Positions 1 to 11,815 are shown, counted from the stretch's first letter. The stretch is 64,000 bases of DNA from Eurosta solidaginis (GCF_040869045.1 NC_090322.1:179442672-179506671), one strand, 5' to 3'. Notes: generated by a model not told the origin, from the letters alone. A program made the numbers and translations.

Positions 1-311
1 TTTGTGTTGGGTTTGTCTATATCTACCATATTTTCGACATAAAAGTAGCTTAAGTTCGACAGATTTTTCATAGATTAAGAGAAATGTCCAAACATTCTAG
101 GATTGTATGTGTGAGTCTTAAAATTTTGGGATAATTGTAACTTCTTTATGATTGTAGAACGGAAAAATTTTGCTAACAAAATTTTACTAAAAACCAAGAT
201 TGTTAAAATTTGTAAATGGCGTTTTTTGGCTTGAATTGTTTATCAAATTATTTGGGAACAAATTTTTAATAAAATTCATTAATTAAATAAAAACCTTAAG
301 AAAAATGTTAG
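1..311. other. AT-rich sequence, nothing recognised
   Basis: This AT-rich stretch has no convincing reading frame and no repeat that I can match elsewhere in the window. It abuts the end of the Helitron-like relic that starts near 312. Confidence 0.5.
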
Positions 312-597
312 GTTAAATGGTTTTATTGAAAACAATATTTACATTAAGTAATAATAATACTAACAGATAGAAAATGATTAGGTGGGACCTAGGTACTAGT
401 CATCACACTCATCATTAATCTAGAGCGTTGATCAGACAATATAAATAAAAGTGTGGGCCGCGCCAAATTTCTTTTCATATTTTCATATATGTATAAGTAA
501 TACCAACTGAACCTTAATCACTAACCTAATTATTTTCTATCTTTTAGTATTATAATTACGTAATGTAAATATTGTTTTCAATAAAACCGTTTAACTC
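312..597. repeat. Inverted repeat at the end of the Helitron-like relic
   Basis: Arms at about 312-384 and 522-597 are complementary along roughly 73 bp; both contain gaaaacaatatttac on one strand and its complement on the other. They enclose about 137 bp of spacer that includes ctaggtactagtcatcacac. The copy near 61,312-61,440 has only one arm, so copy 1 probably gained its second arm by an inverted duplication or a second nearby insertion. Confidence 0.7.
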
Positions 598-706
598 AAA
601 ATTTTATTTATTATTATATTTTCAAGTTTTTAGTTTTTATTTATTTGCCTATTATTTCGCATTTTATTTAGTTCATATAGTGCCTCATTACCACAAGGTC
701 TCTTTC

Positions 707-892
707 CTAATAATTTTGTAACAATTGTAACTCCTCAACATATGATCCTTCCAGAGACTTTACTCGACTCAGTGCCACGTATGCTTGTATTTGGATGTTA
801 CTTCTACCGGACTGTATGTAATATCTGGTCCAAAAATGAGCCGAATCGGACCACAAATACGATTTTTTGAAATATTTTGATCCATGCGCCAC
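707..892 (-). pseudogene. C-terminal tail of a PIF1/Helitron-type helicase
   Basis: The 61-residue frame ends with AYVALSRVKSLEGSYVEEL. This matches the last conserved motif of PIF1-family and Helitron Rep/Hel helicases (typically YVALSRVxSLxGL), which lies close to the protein's C-terminus. Everything upstream in this frame is repeat-derived noncoding sequence, so this is a last-exon or last-fragment remnant and not a whole gene. The related copy at 60,660-60,790 has the same DNA, but an insertion of about 20 bp and stops destroy the motif there. The start codon of the frame lies inside the repeat and is probably not real. The alternative is a captured cellular PIF1 tail, but the copy number favours a transposon. 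Confidence 0.6.
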
Positions 893-1253
893 CTATCGGA
901 GTTTTTTTCCTTCTTATTGCATTGTCATCGGGTTCTCAAACATATTCCAAGTTTCAAGCTTGTAGCTTATCGGGAAGTTACTTAAATTGCAATTACAAAA
1001 TTGTATTCGCTACTCAGAGTCAAGCTAAATAAAAGCATTTAAAAACAAATTTTTTTAGAAACTTTTTTTAGTTCTTAGATGTTTTTCAAATTTCCGACTT
1101 GCACAACGAAAAGTTATCTTTATAGCTCATTGTTAACGTGAAATGAAGGGTTAGGTTAGGTTGAACTGGCCGGTCCATGAGGACCTCACATAGACTGATT
1201 GTGTCCGTCGTGTTGCCAGAAATTTATTTTAACGACCAAAATGAAAACCCCTA

Positions 1254-3061
1254 TCAAAAATCAGTACCTATGTTATAAAATAACTCCGTCCTCTTGGCAA
1301 ATACTAGAAGCTTCCTAGGACTTAAGCCACTTGCTGCTTCTAGATTTGACAGCTGTATCACTCTTAATAGCTGGAGTCCTAGCCTGGCAAGTGCAGGGCA
1401 CGAGCACAGAACGTGCTCCATCGTTTCCTCTTCCAACCCGCACTTCCTAAATATGCTATCACTGACCAAGCCTAATTTAAGGGAATGTGCCGCCGGAAGG
1501 CAGTGCCCAGTAAGAATACCCGTCATGAGTCTACAGTTATCTCTTTTTAATGACAGAAGTAACTTTGTTAGTCTAAGGTTGTAAGACCTACACATAATCT
1601 TGGACACTTTACAGCCCCGCGCTTGAACCCACGCATTTTCCGCTTGGTCGATCATGTGCACCTCTCGCCTTCGCTTAATTTCGCCCAGTCTAATTGGGAC
1701 CTCTACGTAGCAAGCTTAAGGGATGATCCCTTTTTAGCTACTTCATCAACTTTTTTATGCCCATCTATTCCCACATGCCCTGGGACCCAATATAGATGTA
1801 TGCTTCTCCCTGTCCCGATTCTCTCCAGAGACTGCTTACATTCCAACACGCATTTTGATGCTGTGCTATGCGAGATTATTGCCTTAATTGCTGCTTGACT
1901 GTCAATATAAAAGTTAACACGGTTGCAGCTTAAGCTATTCTCTTCCAGGGTTTCTACTTCTTTGGTTACGGCTAATATTTCCGCTTGGAAAACGCGACAG
2001 TAATCCGGCAGCCTGTAGGATCTGCTTATTTCAGGATCAGCAGAGTATACCGCAGACTCTACTCCTTCCACTATTTGGAACCATCTGTGTACACATGTAT
2101 CGCCTCGTCCGCCATTTGCGCACCGTTGCGCCAACCGCCTACCTCTATTGTGGCCTTAAGATCTCCGTCGAAGCGCAGATAGGGAATCAGGTAGTCTGTT
2201 CGTCTTGTGATTGATGACGCTATACTACTATGGCCATATGGTCGGCGTTCAAGCTGCCCCGAGGCACCGAGCCTGGTTGCAGTTGTTAATGCTATGTTCT
2301 TTGCTAATAGGTCAATAGGTGGAATGTGCAGAATGGCATACAGTGCAGTCGTCTGGGTTGTTTTCAGGGCTCCCGTAAAACTAAGCATAGATAGTCTGCA
2401 TACCCCCTCTAATTTTTTGAGGTATGTTGTTTTTCTTGTGTGGCTTTCCACCAAATAAGAACCACCATAGTATAGAATAGGGCTTACTATCGCTGTAAAA
2501 ACCCAATGATAAAGAGAGGGCGATAACCCCACGTACACCCCAGCATTCTTTTACATGCATAAAGTGCCGTTGAAGCCTTCTTCTCCCTCTTCTCCACGTT
2601 GAGCTTCCATGACAGCTTACTGCCTAGGATGATTCCCTTTGTGCAAGGTTTCTCCTGAAGGTCACCCCACCTAACTTAGGCTTCGTCCAATTTAGGACCT
2701 TGTACCTCTTTCTAAACAAGACCATATCAATCTTCTCCGCATTAACTTTCAACCCGACATTAGATACCGAGGTATGAATATCCCGAAGCGCCCGATCCAT
2801 CAAAGAACTAATCGTTGGAAGTCACTTTCCACTTATGACAATTGCAACGTAATCTGCGTAAGCCGTAAGTTTTACGTGTCCCTCACCGAATTGCCTGAGC
2901 AGTTGGTTGATGACCAGCGTCCACAACAGAGGTGATAGCACCCCTCCTTGCGGCGTTCCCCTACCCGATGATTTCGTGGCCTGGTACAATCCCCATTGTG
3001 GTGTAATCTTCCTGCAATTTAACATGCAGCCGATCCTTCTGGTTAAGGCTGGATGAACTTT
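1254..3061 (-). pseudogene. ORF2 remnant: RT end, RNase H and C-terminal domain
   Basis: Three overlapping minus-strand frames make up one broken ORF2. The first (3025-2822) holds RT sequence GTPQGGVLSPLLWTLVINQL followed by LTAYADYVAIV; family members have YADD, so the second catalytic aspartate is a tyrosine here. The second (2538-2071) is the thumb/connection region, ending AIHVYTDGSK, the first RNase H aspartate. The third (2134-1703) continues RNase H with the glutamate in FQAEILA, the aspartate in FYIDSQAAIKA and the end WVPGHVGIDGHKKVDEVA. The last (1661-1254) has a Cys-rich HVLCSCPALARLGLQLL segment typical of the ORF2 C-terminus in this group. Frameshifts and the active-site change make it non-functional. 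The clade (LOA versus another I-group clade) is inferred from RNase H plus the tail. Confidence 0.75.
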
Positions 3062-3089
3062 AATGTAATTACGTTATTTTGCATATATG

Positions 3090-4755
3090 AATGCAGCTGT
3101 TTCCTTACCATTACTTCAGTTCGCAATCGTCCTTCCGTTTGCGCGTAGTAAAAGCCAAACCCGCGCGCGCAAAGTCGAGGCCCCCTTCAGCCTCTCGTAA
3201 CTGTTGTGCCGGGTGTTCCTCTGTGCGGGTCACAGCTCCAGTTAGCGGTTGGTCCTCTTCTAGCATGTTCGTGGTGACGTCGAGGCCTCCACCTGTCTTT
3301 TTTCGCGTAGGCTTTTAAGGACCTCGACTTCGCCCACCTCTAGCGTGTTAGGATTTTTATCCTCGGGACTTATTTTCCTGAGTCGCATGTAAATTTTGCC
3401 TATGCCAAAGGATATTTTGCCAAGCTGCGTGTACAATATATCCTCTGCCTGCTTGTTTATTTGGAAGATGTAGAACTGACCTGAGTACCTTCCAATCCTG
3501 TGTCCGTATGTTCGGATTCTGATTCTGCAGAAGTCACAATATATCCTCCGACTTCATCACGCATGGTATCCATACCTTAACTTTTGGTACCTTGGGGATT
3601 TGCGCTTTATCCACCACTGTAAACCACGGTTTCGTACCTCGCCTTTGGAGGTTTGGAACCACTTCCTCCAGCCGCCGCAAGCTCGCGATGTTGTCGCACG
3701 CTATGATCAAAGGTGGGAAGGGGCTTACTTGGTTGTTCTCGCATCATCTTAAGCATTAAGCTAGTAAGCTCCCTCTACAGATCTCCACCTTTCAGTAGTC
3801 ATCTGTCCGAAAGGACTGCTACGATCAACCAGCGCCACAGTCAGTCACTGCTTTGCCACGTCACTCATCTTCTCGGGAAAAGCCGGAGTTTTAGTGTTAT
3901 CTCCTTTGGCACCTCCGAGAAAGCCGGAGTCTTAGCGTTAACTCCCTTTAGTACCTCCGAGAAAGCCAGAGTCTTAGCGTTATCTCCCTTTGGCTTATTT
4001 CCTACTTCCGTAGTTGGAACTTCCCTCCGACTCGCAGCTTTCGAGGTATTTGCTACCTCGTTATTGGGGCCCATCTGTCTTACAGCGTTGGGCCTACTTG
4101 TCGTGTCTATACGACTGCCCTGCCTCGTGGCTCTGGGACTGCGTCCTTTCTACCTCTTGAAAGCAGGCTTGTCGCCCTCCGCCGAACGATGCCTTCTCAT
4201 TCTGCTATTCGATGCTTCTTCCTCCTCATTCCGGTTGCAGAACCGAGGGTTTCTCGCGGCAACCCTTTTGAACTGCCTTCGGCCCACTGCTCCCAAGGGT
4301 TGTACAATTCTTAGTGGTGCACGGTACTGCGAGAGAGCTCTTTGACTTCCTCTGCTCCGTACCCTTCTCCACTCTTCTACTCCGTTTTCATTTGTTTGCT
4401 TCTCCAACATGGAGTTCATTGAATCAGCACTACTCTCGCTCCCCGAGTCCGACGTATCGCTTGATGCGTATTTGTCGTCCTTGGCTTGCGATTCAGTCCT
4501 CCTCCTATCATCGTCCTTATTAAAATTAGGTAATGAATCGTTCAGCTTGGTCGCACGACCACCTGCCCGACAAAGCGGCATCAGCGGTCCAGTTTTATAT
4601 ACGGGGAAAGAACCGTCCGCCACAGCAGCGCCCATTACTGTGGTAAGGCCATTAATACTTCCCGAGGTGGCCCGGTATCGGGAAGGCTCCGTTCGAATAC
4701 AGCTGTATTTATCCCCTGGCTGCAAATCGTCTAACAGGCATGGTCCGCATAACAC
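3090..4755 (-). pseudogene. ORF1 remnant of the LOA-like element
   Basis: The best frame runs from 4755 to 4150 (201 residues) and continues in the same frame after a stop as 4074-3865. The N-terminus has a few cysteines (CGPCLLDDL). The middle is hydrophilic and acidic/serine-rich (about residues 75-120), followed by an Arg-rich stretch with RRQFKRVAARNPRF. This composition suits a nucleic-acid-binding gag-like ORF1, but no zinc knuckle is visible because the 3' half is decayed. The segment 3865-4074 carries a 14-residue repeat (KTLAFSEVLKG / KTPAFSEVPKE). Identity as ORF1 is inferred from its position 5' of the RT/RNase H remnants in an element defined by the 14-bp TSD. Confidence 0.55.
3877..4004. 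repeat. 42-bp tandem repeat inside ORF1
   Basis: About three units of 42 bp, each containing cctccgagaaagcc (for example from 3912 and 3954). The period is a multiple of three, so it adds a 14-residue protein repeat in the ORF1 frame. Confidence 0.7.
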
Positions 4756-4921
4756 CCTAGATTAGGGGGTTGGCAGTTCTTGGTCACCTACATCCCGCCA
4801 CCCTCCTATGAGGCGAAACGGCGTAGATGTCAGTCCTAAACAAAGTCGGGCGCTATGGAGTTCGGCTAAGCCCTCACACCAACGACAAGGTGCCTACCCT
4901 AGTAAGAGAAATGAAGGGTTA

Positions 4922-5205
4922 AACTCATGCATTTTTGAAAAATTAAATTTGCTCTGCGACAAAAAGACAAATTGCCGTTTTGCAAGTTGACTAAGCAAAG
5001 TACTGGTATAATTCGAGTTGTAAAGTTCCACTACCGCAGTAGTGCTCTTATCAGAGAACATTTTGTATACATTTGGGTTTAGTTATTCGGTTGATGGCAG
5101 AAAGCAAAGAATAATATATATTCCCTAAAAATTTTGTTATAATATTTTATGGTGATCTCAGTTGAAAGGAACAGGAAACAAGGAGCGCAGCAATTGATGT
5201 TTTTA
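4922..5205. other. Flank of the LOA insertion, no gene seen
   Basis: AT-rich sequence downstream of the TSD. It may continue the Helitron-like relic interrupted at 1140, but I could not match it to the second relic copy. Confidence 0.35.
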
Positions 5206-5490
5206 TAGTCAGCTGAGCAAAGCTCACAAATTATGTGCATTAACTTTGTTGACATAATGGTAGATTGTAATGGGTTAACTTATCAATATAGAATTAATCA
5301 ATATAGACTTCCATATATCAATATGATCAGCGGAAGAAGTTCATTTAGGCATGCGCATCCGTCGGTCTGTGAACACTTGCGTAAAGTTTAAGATATTTTA
5401 TTGAAACTTACTAGTGGGATCCTTAGCACTCATCTACTGTCGCTATTTAAAATGATCGAAATCGGCCGATAAGCACGCCTAATTTTTTTT
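5206..5490 (+). mobile_element. Degraded 5' fragment of the Helentron-like repeat
   Basis: Begins with tttttatagtcagctgagc, a decayed version of the TATACTCAGTTGAGC start. It continues through landmarks in the usual order: aatatagacttccatatatca, a decayed GTCC tract (catccgtcggtctgtgaacac), gcactcatct and gctatttaaaatgatcgaaatcgg. It stops near the segment that normally says ccacgcccac. An old, 5'-only copy. Confidence 0.65.
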
Positions 5491-6841
5491 ATGTATAATT
5501 CTATGAAAAAAAACACCAAAAAGGTGTTGTTCAGTAAATAATGCAGCCACAGCCTTTTACAGGAATTGGTCTTAATCAAGGGTCTGCATTAGTTATTATA
5601 ATTGTGCTCTCAATGCGTATGCGAAAGAATAATAATTTTACATTTTTGAAAACCCCTGTCCTTAGTCGTGATGTTTAAATATCAACTTTAGTAAAGTGGA
5701 GCTGTTTTTATTTATGAGAAGGTAAAAGATTGCTGAGTTTAGATTACTCTTTTTAAGAAGAGTTCCGCTGATGCTGTCGAATAGGATAAAGCACCTTGTA
5801 ATTATTGCTAACAACCAGTAGACTTGGAAGCTTCATGTGGTGCTATGCACTTCTTTAGATGAGCACTAGAGAAATCGCAAAGGTTTTAAATCTATGGTGG
5901 ATATCTGACTTATAAGATAAGCAAGCCAATTTTCAACACACAAGACAATTCAAACATGGTGGAGAGAACAGAATCGATAAAGTGATTGGTGCCGTTTTTA
6001 AATTAGCGGGCCCTTTGTATAACAAAAACACTGGCTCTAGGCGGAATGCTGACTATCGACTCTGTTGATTTGTGTGAGCAAATGGCCACATATTTGGCGT
6101 ATATGTGGCTTCGAGATGCGAGAAAGAAGTTTGTGAATCACGGGCATTCCAAAATTCTGATCGGCTTCGACTACATCGCTGTCAGGAATGACAGAATCAT
6201 TACTAATATTTTCACAAGCAAGGAATGTGGTATGGAATTAAGTGTCTGGTGAGCCTTTTTACCGAAACATCAAAGGAGTTTAAAGTGAGGGAAGTATAAT
6301 GACAGGAGGTCGTTATCAGCCAGACCTTCTAACCAAATGGCCATTGCTGCAATTTTTCCAAACTTCTGTCCATGGAAAAATTGTCTAGTAATCTTCACCA
6401 GACCAGAACGCCATAGAAGAGAATTGGCTTTATTATCATAACCGGTGGAATGCAGAACAAAAAAATTTATGCAGATCTAGTTATGTATTCGCTATATTTA
6501 AAAAAACATATCAAAATTATTTGTGTTAGCATCTAAGTCAACTCTCCAAAAAACTTAAAGAAGTCAAGCGTTTGTCTATTTTGCAAACGAAATCAGATAA
6601 ACCAAAAATGCGTTTTTAACACAAACATACAAACTTTTATATTCGCCATTTTATGCGCTAAGAAAGTTTAGACAGGAATAGTACGCTGTCAGGCTTTGAT
6701 TTATAACATCGATTTCCTGTCGAATACTTTAGCGAACAACTAACAAAAACAAAACAATAAACCAGTGAAGGCAAGTATGCAGGCAAGACAAAACCAAAAT
6801 AACAAAAATGCAAAAATGAAAAACAAAATTCTTAAAATAAA
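5491..6841. other. Unassigned region
   Basis: No recognisable protein domain. A 68-residue plus-strand frame at 6046-6252 has no match that I know. The part around 6240-6400 resembles 9710-9835 (both have a run like ggagtttaa followed by gtatcagccaga or ttatcagccaga), so it is probably an unidentified dispersed repeat. Confidence 0.35.
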
Positions 6842-8561
6842 ACAAGTAAGGAAAGCTAATTTCGGGTGTAACCGAACATTACGTACTCAGGTAAGAGCTT
6901 TGGGGACAAAAGAGGGGAAAATCACCATGTAGGAAAATGAACCTAGGGTAACCCTGGAATGTGTTCGTATGACATGGGTATCAAAAGAAAGGTGTTAATA
7001 AGGAATTTAAATGGGAGAGCGCCTTAGTTCTATAGGTGGACGCCTTTTCGAGATATCGCCATAAAGGTGGACCAGGGGTGACTCTAGAATGTATTTGTAC
7101 GATATGGGTATCAAATTAAAGGCACTAATGAGGGGTTTAAAAGGGAGTGGCCCTTAGTTGTATACTTGAAGGCGTTTTCGAGATATCGACCAAAATATGG
7201 ACCAGGGTGATCCAGAACATCATATGTTGGGTACCGCTAATTTATTTATATATGTAATACCACGAACAGTATTCCTTCCAAGATTCTAAGGGCTTTTGAT
7301 TTCGCCCTGCAAAACTTTTTCATTTTCTTCTACTTAATATGGTAAATGTCACACCCATTTTACCAAGTTTTTTTCTAAAGTTATATTTTGCGTCAATAGA
7401 CCAATACAATTACCAGTTTCATCCCTTTTTTCGTATTGGTATATAATTATGGCATTTTTTCATTTTTCGTAATTTTCGATATCGAAAAATTGGGCGTGGT
7501 CATAGTCGGATTTCGGCCATTTTTTACACCAATACAAACTGAGTTCAGATAAGTATGCGGACTAAGTTAATAAAGATATATCGATTTTTGCTCAAGTTAT
7601 CGTGTTAACGGCCGAGCGGAAGGACAGACGGTCGACTGTGTATAAAAACTGGGCGTGGCTTCAACCGATTTCGCCCTTTTTCAAAGAAAACAGTTATCGT
7701 CATAGAATCTATGCCCCTACCGAATTTCACAAGGATTGGTAAATTGTTGTTCGACTTATGGCATTAAAAGTATTCTAGACAAATTAAATTAAAAAGGGCG
7801 CAGCCACGCCCATTTTGAAATTTTCTTTTGTTTTGTATTTTGTTGCCATAATTTACTTATATACTGTTAAAAAATAACAATAATTATCATTAGAAAAAAA
7901 TTATTGTTCTGGCCTTGAGCTCGATTCGAACCTTGAATGATATATACTGTAAAGATATTAAATTTTTTGTTAAAATAGTGGTCGTGTTCGTTATCCGATT
8001 TTGCAAATTTTTATTTAGCTCACATATAGGAATAAGAAGTAACGCTCGTATCTTCAACGACTGCCAAATTACAGCTTGCAAAACTTTCAAATTACCCTCT
8101 TTCAAAAGTGGTCCGTGCCACGCCCGTTGTCCAAAATTTTACTAATTTTCTATTCTACGTCATAAGGTCAACCCACCTATCAAGTTTCATAGGTTTATCC
8201 GTCTTTGGTAATGAATTATCGCACTTTTTCGGTTTTTCGAAATTTTCGATATCGAAAAAGTTGGCGTGATTATAGTCCGATTTCGTTCATTTTAAATAGC
8301 GATCTGATATGAACGCCCAGGAACCTACACACCAAATTTCATCAAGATACCTCAAAATTTACTCAAGTTATCGTGTTTATGGACGGACGGACCGACGGAC
8401 GGAAGGACGGACGGACGGACATGGCTAAATAAATTTCTTTTTTCGCCCAGATCATTTTGATATATAGAAGTCTATCTATCTCCATTAGTTTATGCCGTTA
8501 CAGATTACCGTTATGCGAACAAAGTTAATATACTCTGTGAGCTCTGCTCAGCTGAGTATAA
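6842..8561 (-). mobile_element. Helentron-like (DINE-1/HINE-type) non-autonomous element
   Basis: On the plus strand it starts aacaagtaaggaaagctaat with a hairpin nearly like GTTCGGGTGTAACCGAAC and ends gctctgctcagctgagtata, so the sense strand is minus. In sense order it has a TATACTC...GAGTATA start, a GTCC tetranucleotide tract (8385-8420 as GGAC), a noncoding module with the repeated phrase ccacgccca, about two copies of a minisatellite unit of roughly 128 bp, a 3' subterminal inverted repeat, the hairpin and CTTACTTGTT. DINE-1/HINE elements share this architecture and a very similar 3' end; the class is inferred. No coding capacity; the 71-76 residue frames inside are chance. Confidence 0.7.
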
Positions 8562-10435
8562 AAATGCAAGGTTTTTGGGATAAAGTATTGGTGGTATAAA
8601 GAGAATAAATGTTGAGACAAGTTTGCCACAGATGACAGCTATGAAAGTGAACACAAGGATTCATTTATTTGTGTGTGTGTGTGAGTAATAAAGTGAATAG
8701 AATTTAGGATGCTGGAAAGTTATTGATGTATAGAGGAAATTGAAATAGCTTGTTTAGTTGTTTGTAGTTGTTGCTTCCTATTGGATTAATTCATTATTTT
8801 GTAATTGAATATGAAGCTAGTAGAAAAATGTATATTTTCACCGAAATTTTTACATATAAAAATATTTGAATCGGATAAGAGATTAAATAATGCGGTTGAT
8901 ACTTCTTTGATAAGAAATATTTGTGTCAAAAATTTCGTGATGTTATTGCTAATTCTCTAATTTTTCTGTTCTCAAATTTTGTATCTGCAAGGAAAGTTTT
9001 ATAAAGAATTATGAAGTTATTAGTAGAGGAATATGATCAGTCAAAAATGTTGCTTTCCTGTTAACAAAGCAGCTAATAAAAAATAGCATATAATTAACTA
9101 AGAAAAAAATATTTTATTTAGTATTGCATGTACTTTGAAAATGTTCAACCAGCGCCCACTGAAAGGATCTGCGTCAAATCGGCTAAAATGGACTGCGTCA
9201 ACAAATGATTGTATGGGTGAACGGTCGTAGCGGAGTCGGGGCTAGCAACGGATGAGAGAATGATAAAAATGCGTACGGCACCGGGAGGCGTTCTTACTGC
9301 CTTCTTTGTTTATTGGTTATGATCAACAACCAGCCTAAGGTCTAGAGGGTAGGGTTTGCCAAATGGTGGCTTATGCGGTTGACCTGAGAATGCTGAGAGA
9401 AGTTTCTGAATACTTTGAAATAGCTTTTATAGGAAAATTTTACTTATACGCACTGGTACCCGTATGTACAGGTGGCATGTATGTATATGTTAGCGCGTAA
9501 TGTATTGGTTGTTAAAAAACAAGATGCTTATTTCTAATCACGACCGAGCATTTGATTAACGACGAATAACTGCATTCAAATCGATATAGGGGTAGATCTA
9601 ATTGAATCTTATATGAGGATTTCATTACCAGTTATCTCTGATAACTGTCATAAGGATCTATTAAATTATTACTCACATTTCCACAACAGTGGAATGGAGT
9701 TTTGAAATAAGATGGGGCGATAGTCTGGTGGACCTTTTTAATGAAGCATCCAAGTTGGATTAGGGAGTTTAAGGCCAGTATTATAACAAGAGTTCCGTAT
9801 CAGCCAGACTATTAGGCGGCCCGATCAATACAGCGTCCATACGTAGATGCCCGCTTCTAAGGATGCTATAGATGTGGTAATATCATCCGCATTCACTAAA
9901 TGGGAATTCATATTTAATCAAACAGGCAGACGGCTACCAAAGCGCTAAGCCCTGCCACCGCTGTCGCTATGAGGGATTGATTGTCTATATACTGAGTTAT
10001 ACCTGGTAAAGTTACGGATACGATCGGTCCTCTGACCTTATGTTTGTCTGGTATTATTTTTGCCTCTTTACCAAACTCGAGGTATATCTGGCTAGTATAT
10101 ATGTCCGTGTTTAATGCAGTACGGATGTTCAGTCCCCGCTGTGTTAGCTGCATAAATAAGATCAACTTGAAATCAAGCAGTCGGTGTATGCCCAGCTGCC
10201 AACTGTGGCGGCGTAAATATCTTGACCGGGATATGTTTAAATTTCCGGAGGAAGTTTCCAAATGCCACCAAAAGAAAAATGCGCCGAGAGTGCTTTCCCT
10301 TACCTGGGCCACAGCCACCTTAACTAAGGTAAGGACAACCTCAGATCAAGACCTTGCAAATGCAAAGGCAGATATCACCATTTAAGGGAATATCACCATA
10401 AAGTTAATAAAGCGTCAATTATTCGGCTTACATTT
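8562..10435. other. Unassigned region with one unrecognised ORF
   Basis: No gene is supported. The longest frame is 134 residues on the minus strand at 9914-10318. Its C-terminal part (ITQYIDNQSLIATAVAGL) is mildly hydrophobic, but I recognise no domain and its plus-strand shadow is nearly as long. 9710-9835 resembles 6240-6400. Short gt and at repeats occur near 8670. Confidence 0.3.
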
Positions 10436-10439
10436 TAAG

Positions 10440-10575
10440 ACTCACTACCACTTCAACTCGTTCTCCCACTCTAATCTCCACTCCCCGTTCCACTCTCTCT
10501 CCTAATCCCACTTCCCGCTCAATCTCGTACTCATATTGCCACTACCACTCGCATTATCCCTCCACCTACCACTTC
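10440..10575. repeat. Pyrimidine-rich low-complexity tract (CCACTC-like)
   Basis: The plus strand is almost only C, T and A with repeated ccact/ctccc words. Similar tracts lie at 19,431-19,700 (same strand) and 48,610-48,880 (opposite strand, purine-rich). Confidence 0.6.
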
Positions 10576-11815
10576 CCAGAGTGAGAACTTTGGATGAGCA
10601 TAGGATACGAATGCACACACACACACTCACCATTTTTACTTTAAAGGATACAATTTACTTAAACTTATTTAACCAAATTCTTTTGAGTTTGGTGTAAAGA
10701 ATCCCAAAGTCACTAAGTCCAAATCCCTCTAATAATTATCGAGATAGCGTGCCCCACATACCCCACCTTGGTTTAAGTGCCATGCAAAGCACATCAAAAA
10801 TGTTTCTAAGAGTTTTTTTTTTTAATTAGAAAAAAGTTCTTTTTGGCAAACATTCGGAGTGTATTCCTGCCATTAAAAGCTTGTCAGTGAAATCTCATCT
10901 GTCTTGCAGTTACAGTTCGGAGACAGGGATTACACATTTTACAATAACTTAAACGCAAGTTAGACAAACCGCTCTCCTCTGTACCACCCTTAACAATAAA
11001 ACACATCACTAATAGACAATAAAGAAAACCGAAAATCCATTACAAGCGCGTAACAAAACATTAAGGCAAAACATTTTTTTTTTATGTTTTTCCATCTAAT
11101 TTTTTTTTTTTTTTTTTTTTTTTGATGGAGGAGTTGCATCCTTGTCTGCGAAATTTACAATATAAGGCACAAATAAATCGCAGCGCAAGTAAACAAGGAG
11201 CAACCTAAACTTATAGCATCAATGTGCGTAAATATATATGTATGTGTAAGAGTGTATGCGTAACAGCTGTTATTGTTATTTTGCAATTTTTCATTGCTAA
11301 CATTTGCTTGCCAAAAATTGACTGCTGCTTTTGTTGGTTAGCAAATTGTTTTGCGCTTTATTTTCGCTTTAAAAATAAATACAATATAAAAGTAAAAAAA
11401 GGCGGATGGTGGAAATAAGAACAACACCAATAACATCCATAACACTGTATGTACACATATGTATGAATCTAGGTATACTAACAAAAGCAACAACTAACGA
11501 ATTGCGCATTAAATTGAAAACATTGGCAGGCAGTCAAAAAAATGATCGTCGCACTCCTACTAAAACTACTTACATACATACAATTTGACACATTATAAAT
11601 AGGTGACAGCAAGACAAATTTGTATTTACGAATTTTCGTATGAAAAACACAATCGAAAATGGTACACAATTCGTAAATTTCACAGCATTTTTGCGTTTGT
11701 CTTGCATTACATAAAGAAGCACTTTATTTTATCAAAAACTAACCAACTACACGTAAACATATCGCTATTTACTTTAAATATATCTCTAAGTCTCACTCAT
11801 TTCAAAAAGAATTGG
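10576..11815. other. Intergenic, nothing recognised
   Basis: AT-rich with a poly-T run at 11,101-11,123 and a short CA repeat near 10,615. Several 60-80 residue frames look random in composition. Confidence 0.4.

Larger units (their letters stand above)
312..1140 (-). mobile_element. Helitron-like relic, copy 1 (3' part)
   Basis: Read on the minus strand, this block runs from a noncoding repeat (about 1140-890), through a helicase tail (892-707), to an AATAAA-containing end that closes with an inverted repeat. The same order of sequences is found on the plus strand at about 59888-61440, so this is a dispersed element and not unique sequence. Shared landmarks are the phrase around ttttatttagcttgact, the helicase tail with its tacatacagtccggtag motif, and the end containing gatgactagtacctagg. 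The element is cut off on its 5' side by the LOA-like insertion at 1140. Assignment to Helitron/Helentron rests on the helicase motif; the true 5' terminus is not visible. Confidence 0.55.
1140..4921 (-). mobile_element. LOA-like non-LTR retrotransposon, internally deleted
   Basis: Minus-strand element bounded by a perfect 14-bp direct repeat, GAAATGAAGGGTTA, at 1140-1153 and 4908-4921. I read this as the target-site duplication. In sense order it has a 5' leader, an ORF1 (4755 towards 3100), a short piece of reverse transcriptase (3025-2822), an RNase H domain (about 2150-1703), a C-terminal tail (1661-1254) and a 3' end that closes with TTCAACCTAACCTAAC. LOA/I-group elements are usually 6-7 kb, so this 3.8-kb copy has lost the endonuclease and most of the RT. 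It landed in the Helitron-like relic. Fragments of relatives occur at 50.8-51.3 and 56.4-58.7 kb. Confidence 0.8.

Noticed and set aside
1151..1163. ttaggttaggtt at the LOA 3' end looks like the insect TTAGG telomere repeat
   Set aside because: Only two units, found at the 3' terminus of several LOA-like fragments (1.15, 51.24 and 56.8 kb), so it belongs to the element. Flies generally lack TTAGG telomeres.
9914..10318. 134-residue minus-strand ORF as a host gene
   Set aside because: No domain recognised, and the opposite-strand frame is almost as long. Kept only as an unassigned note.
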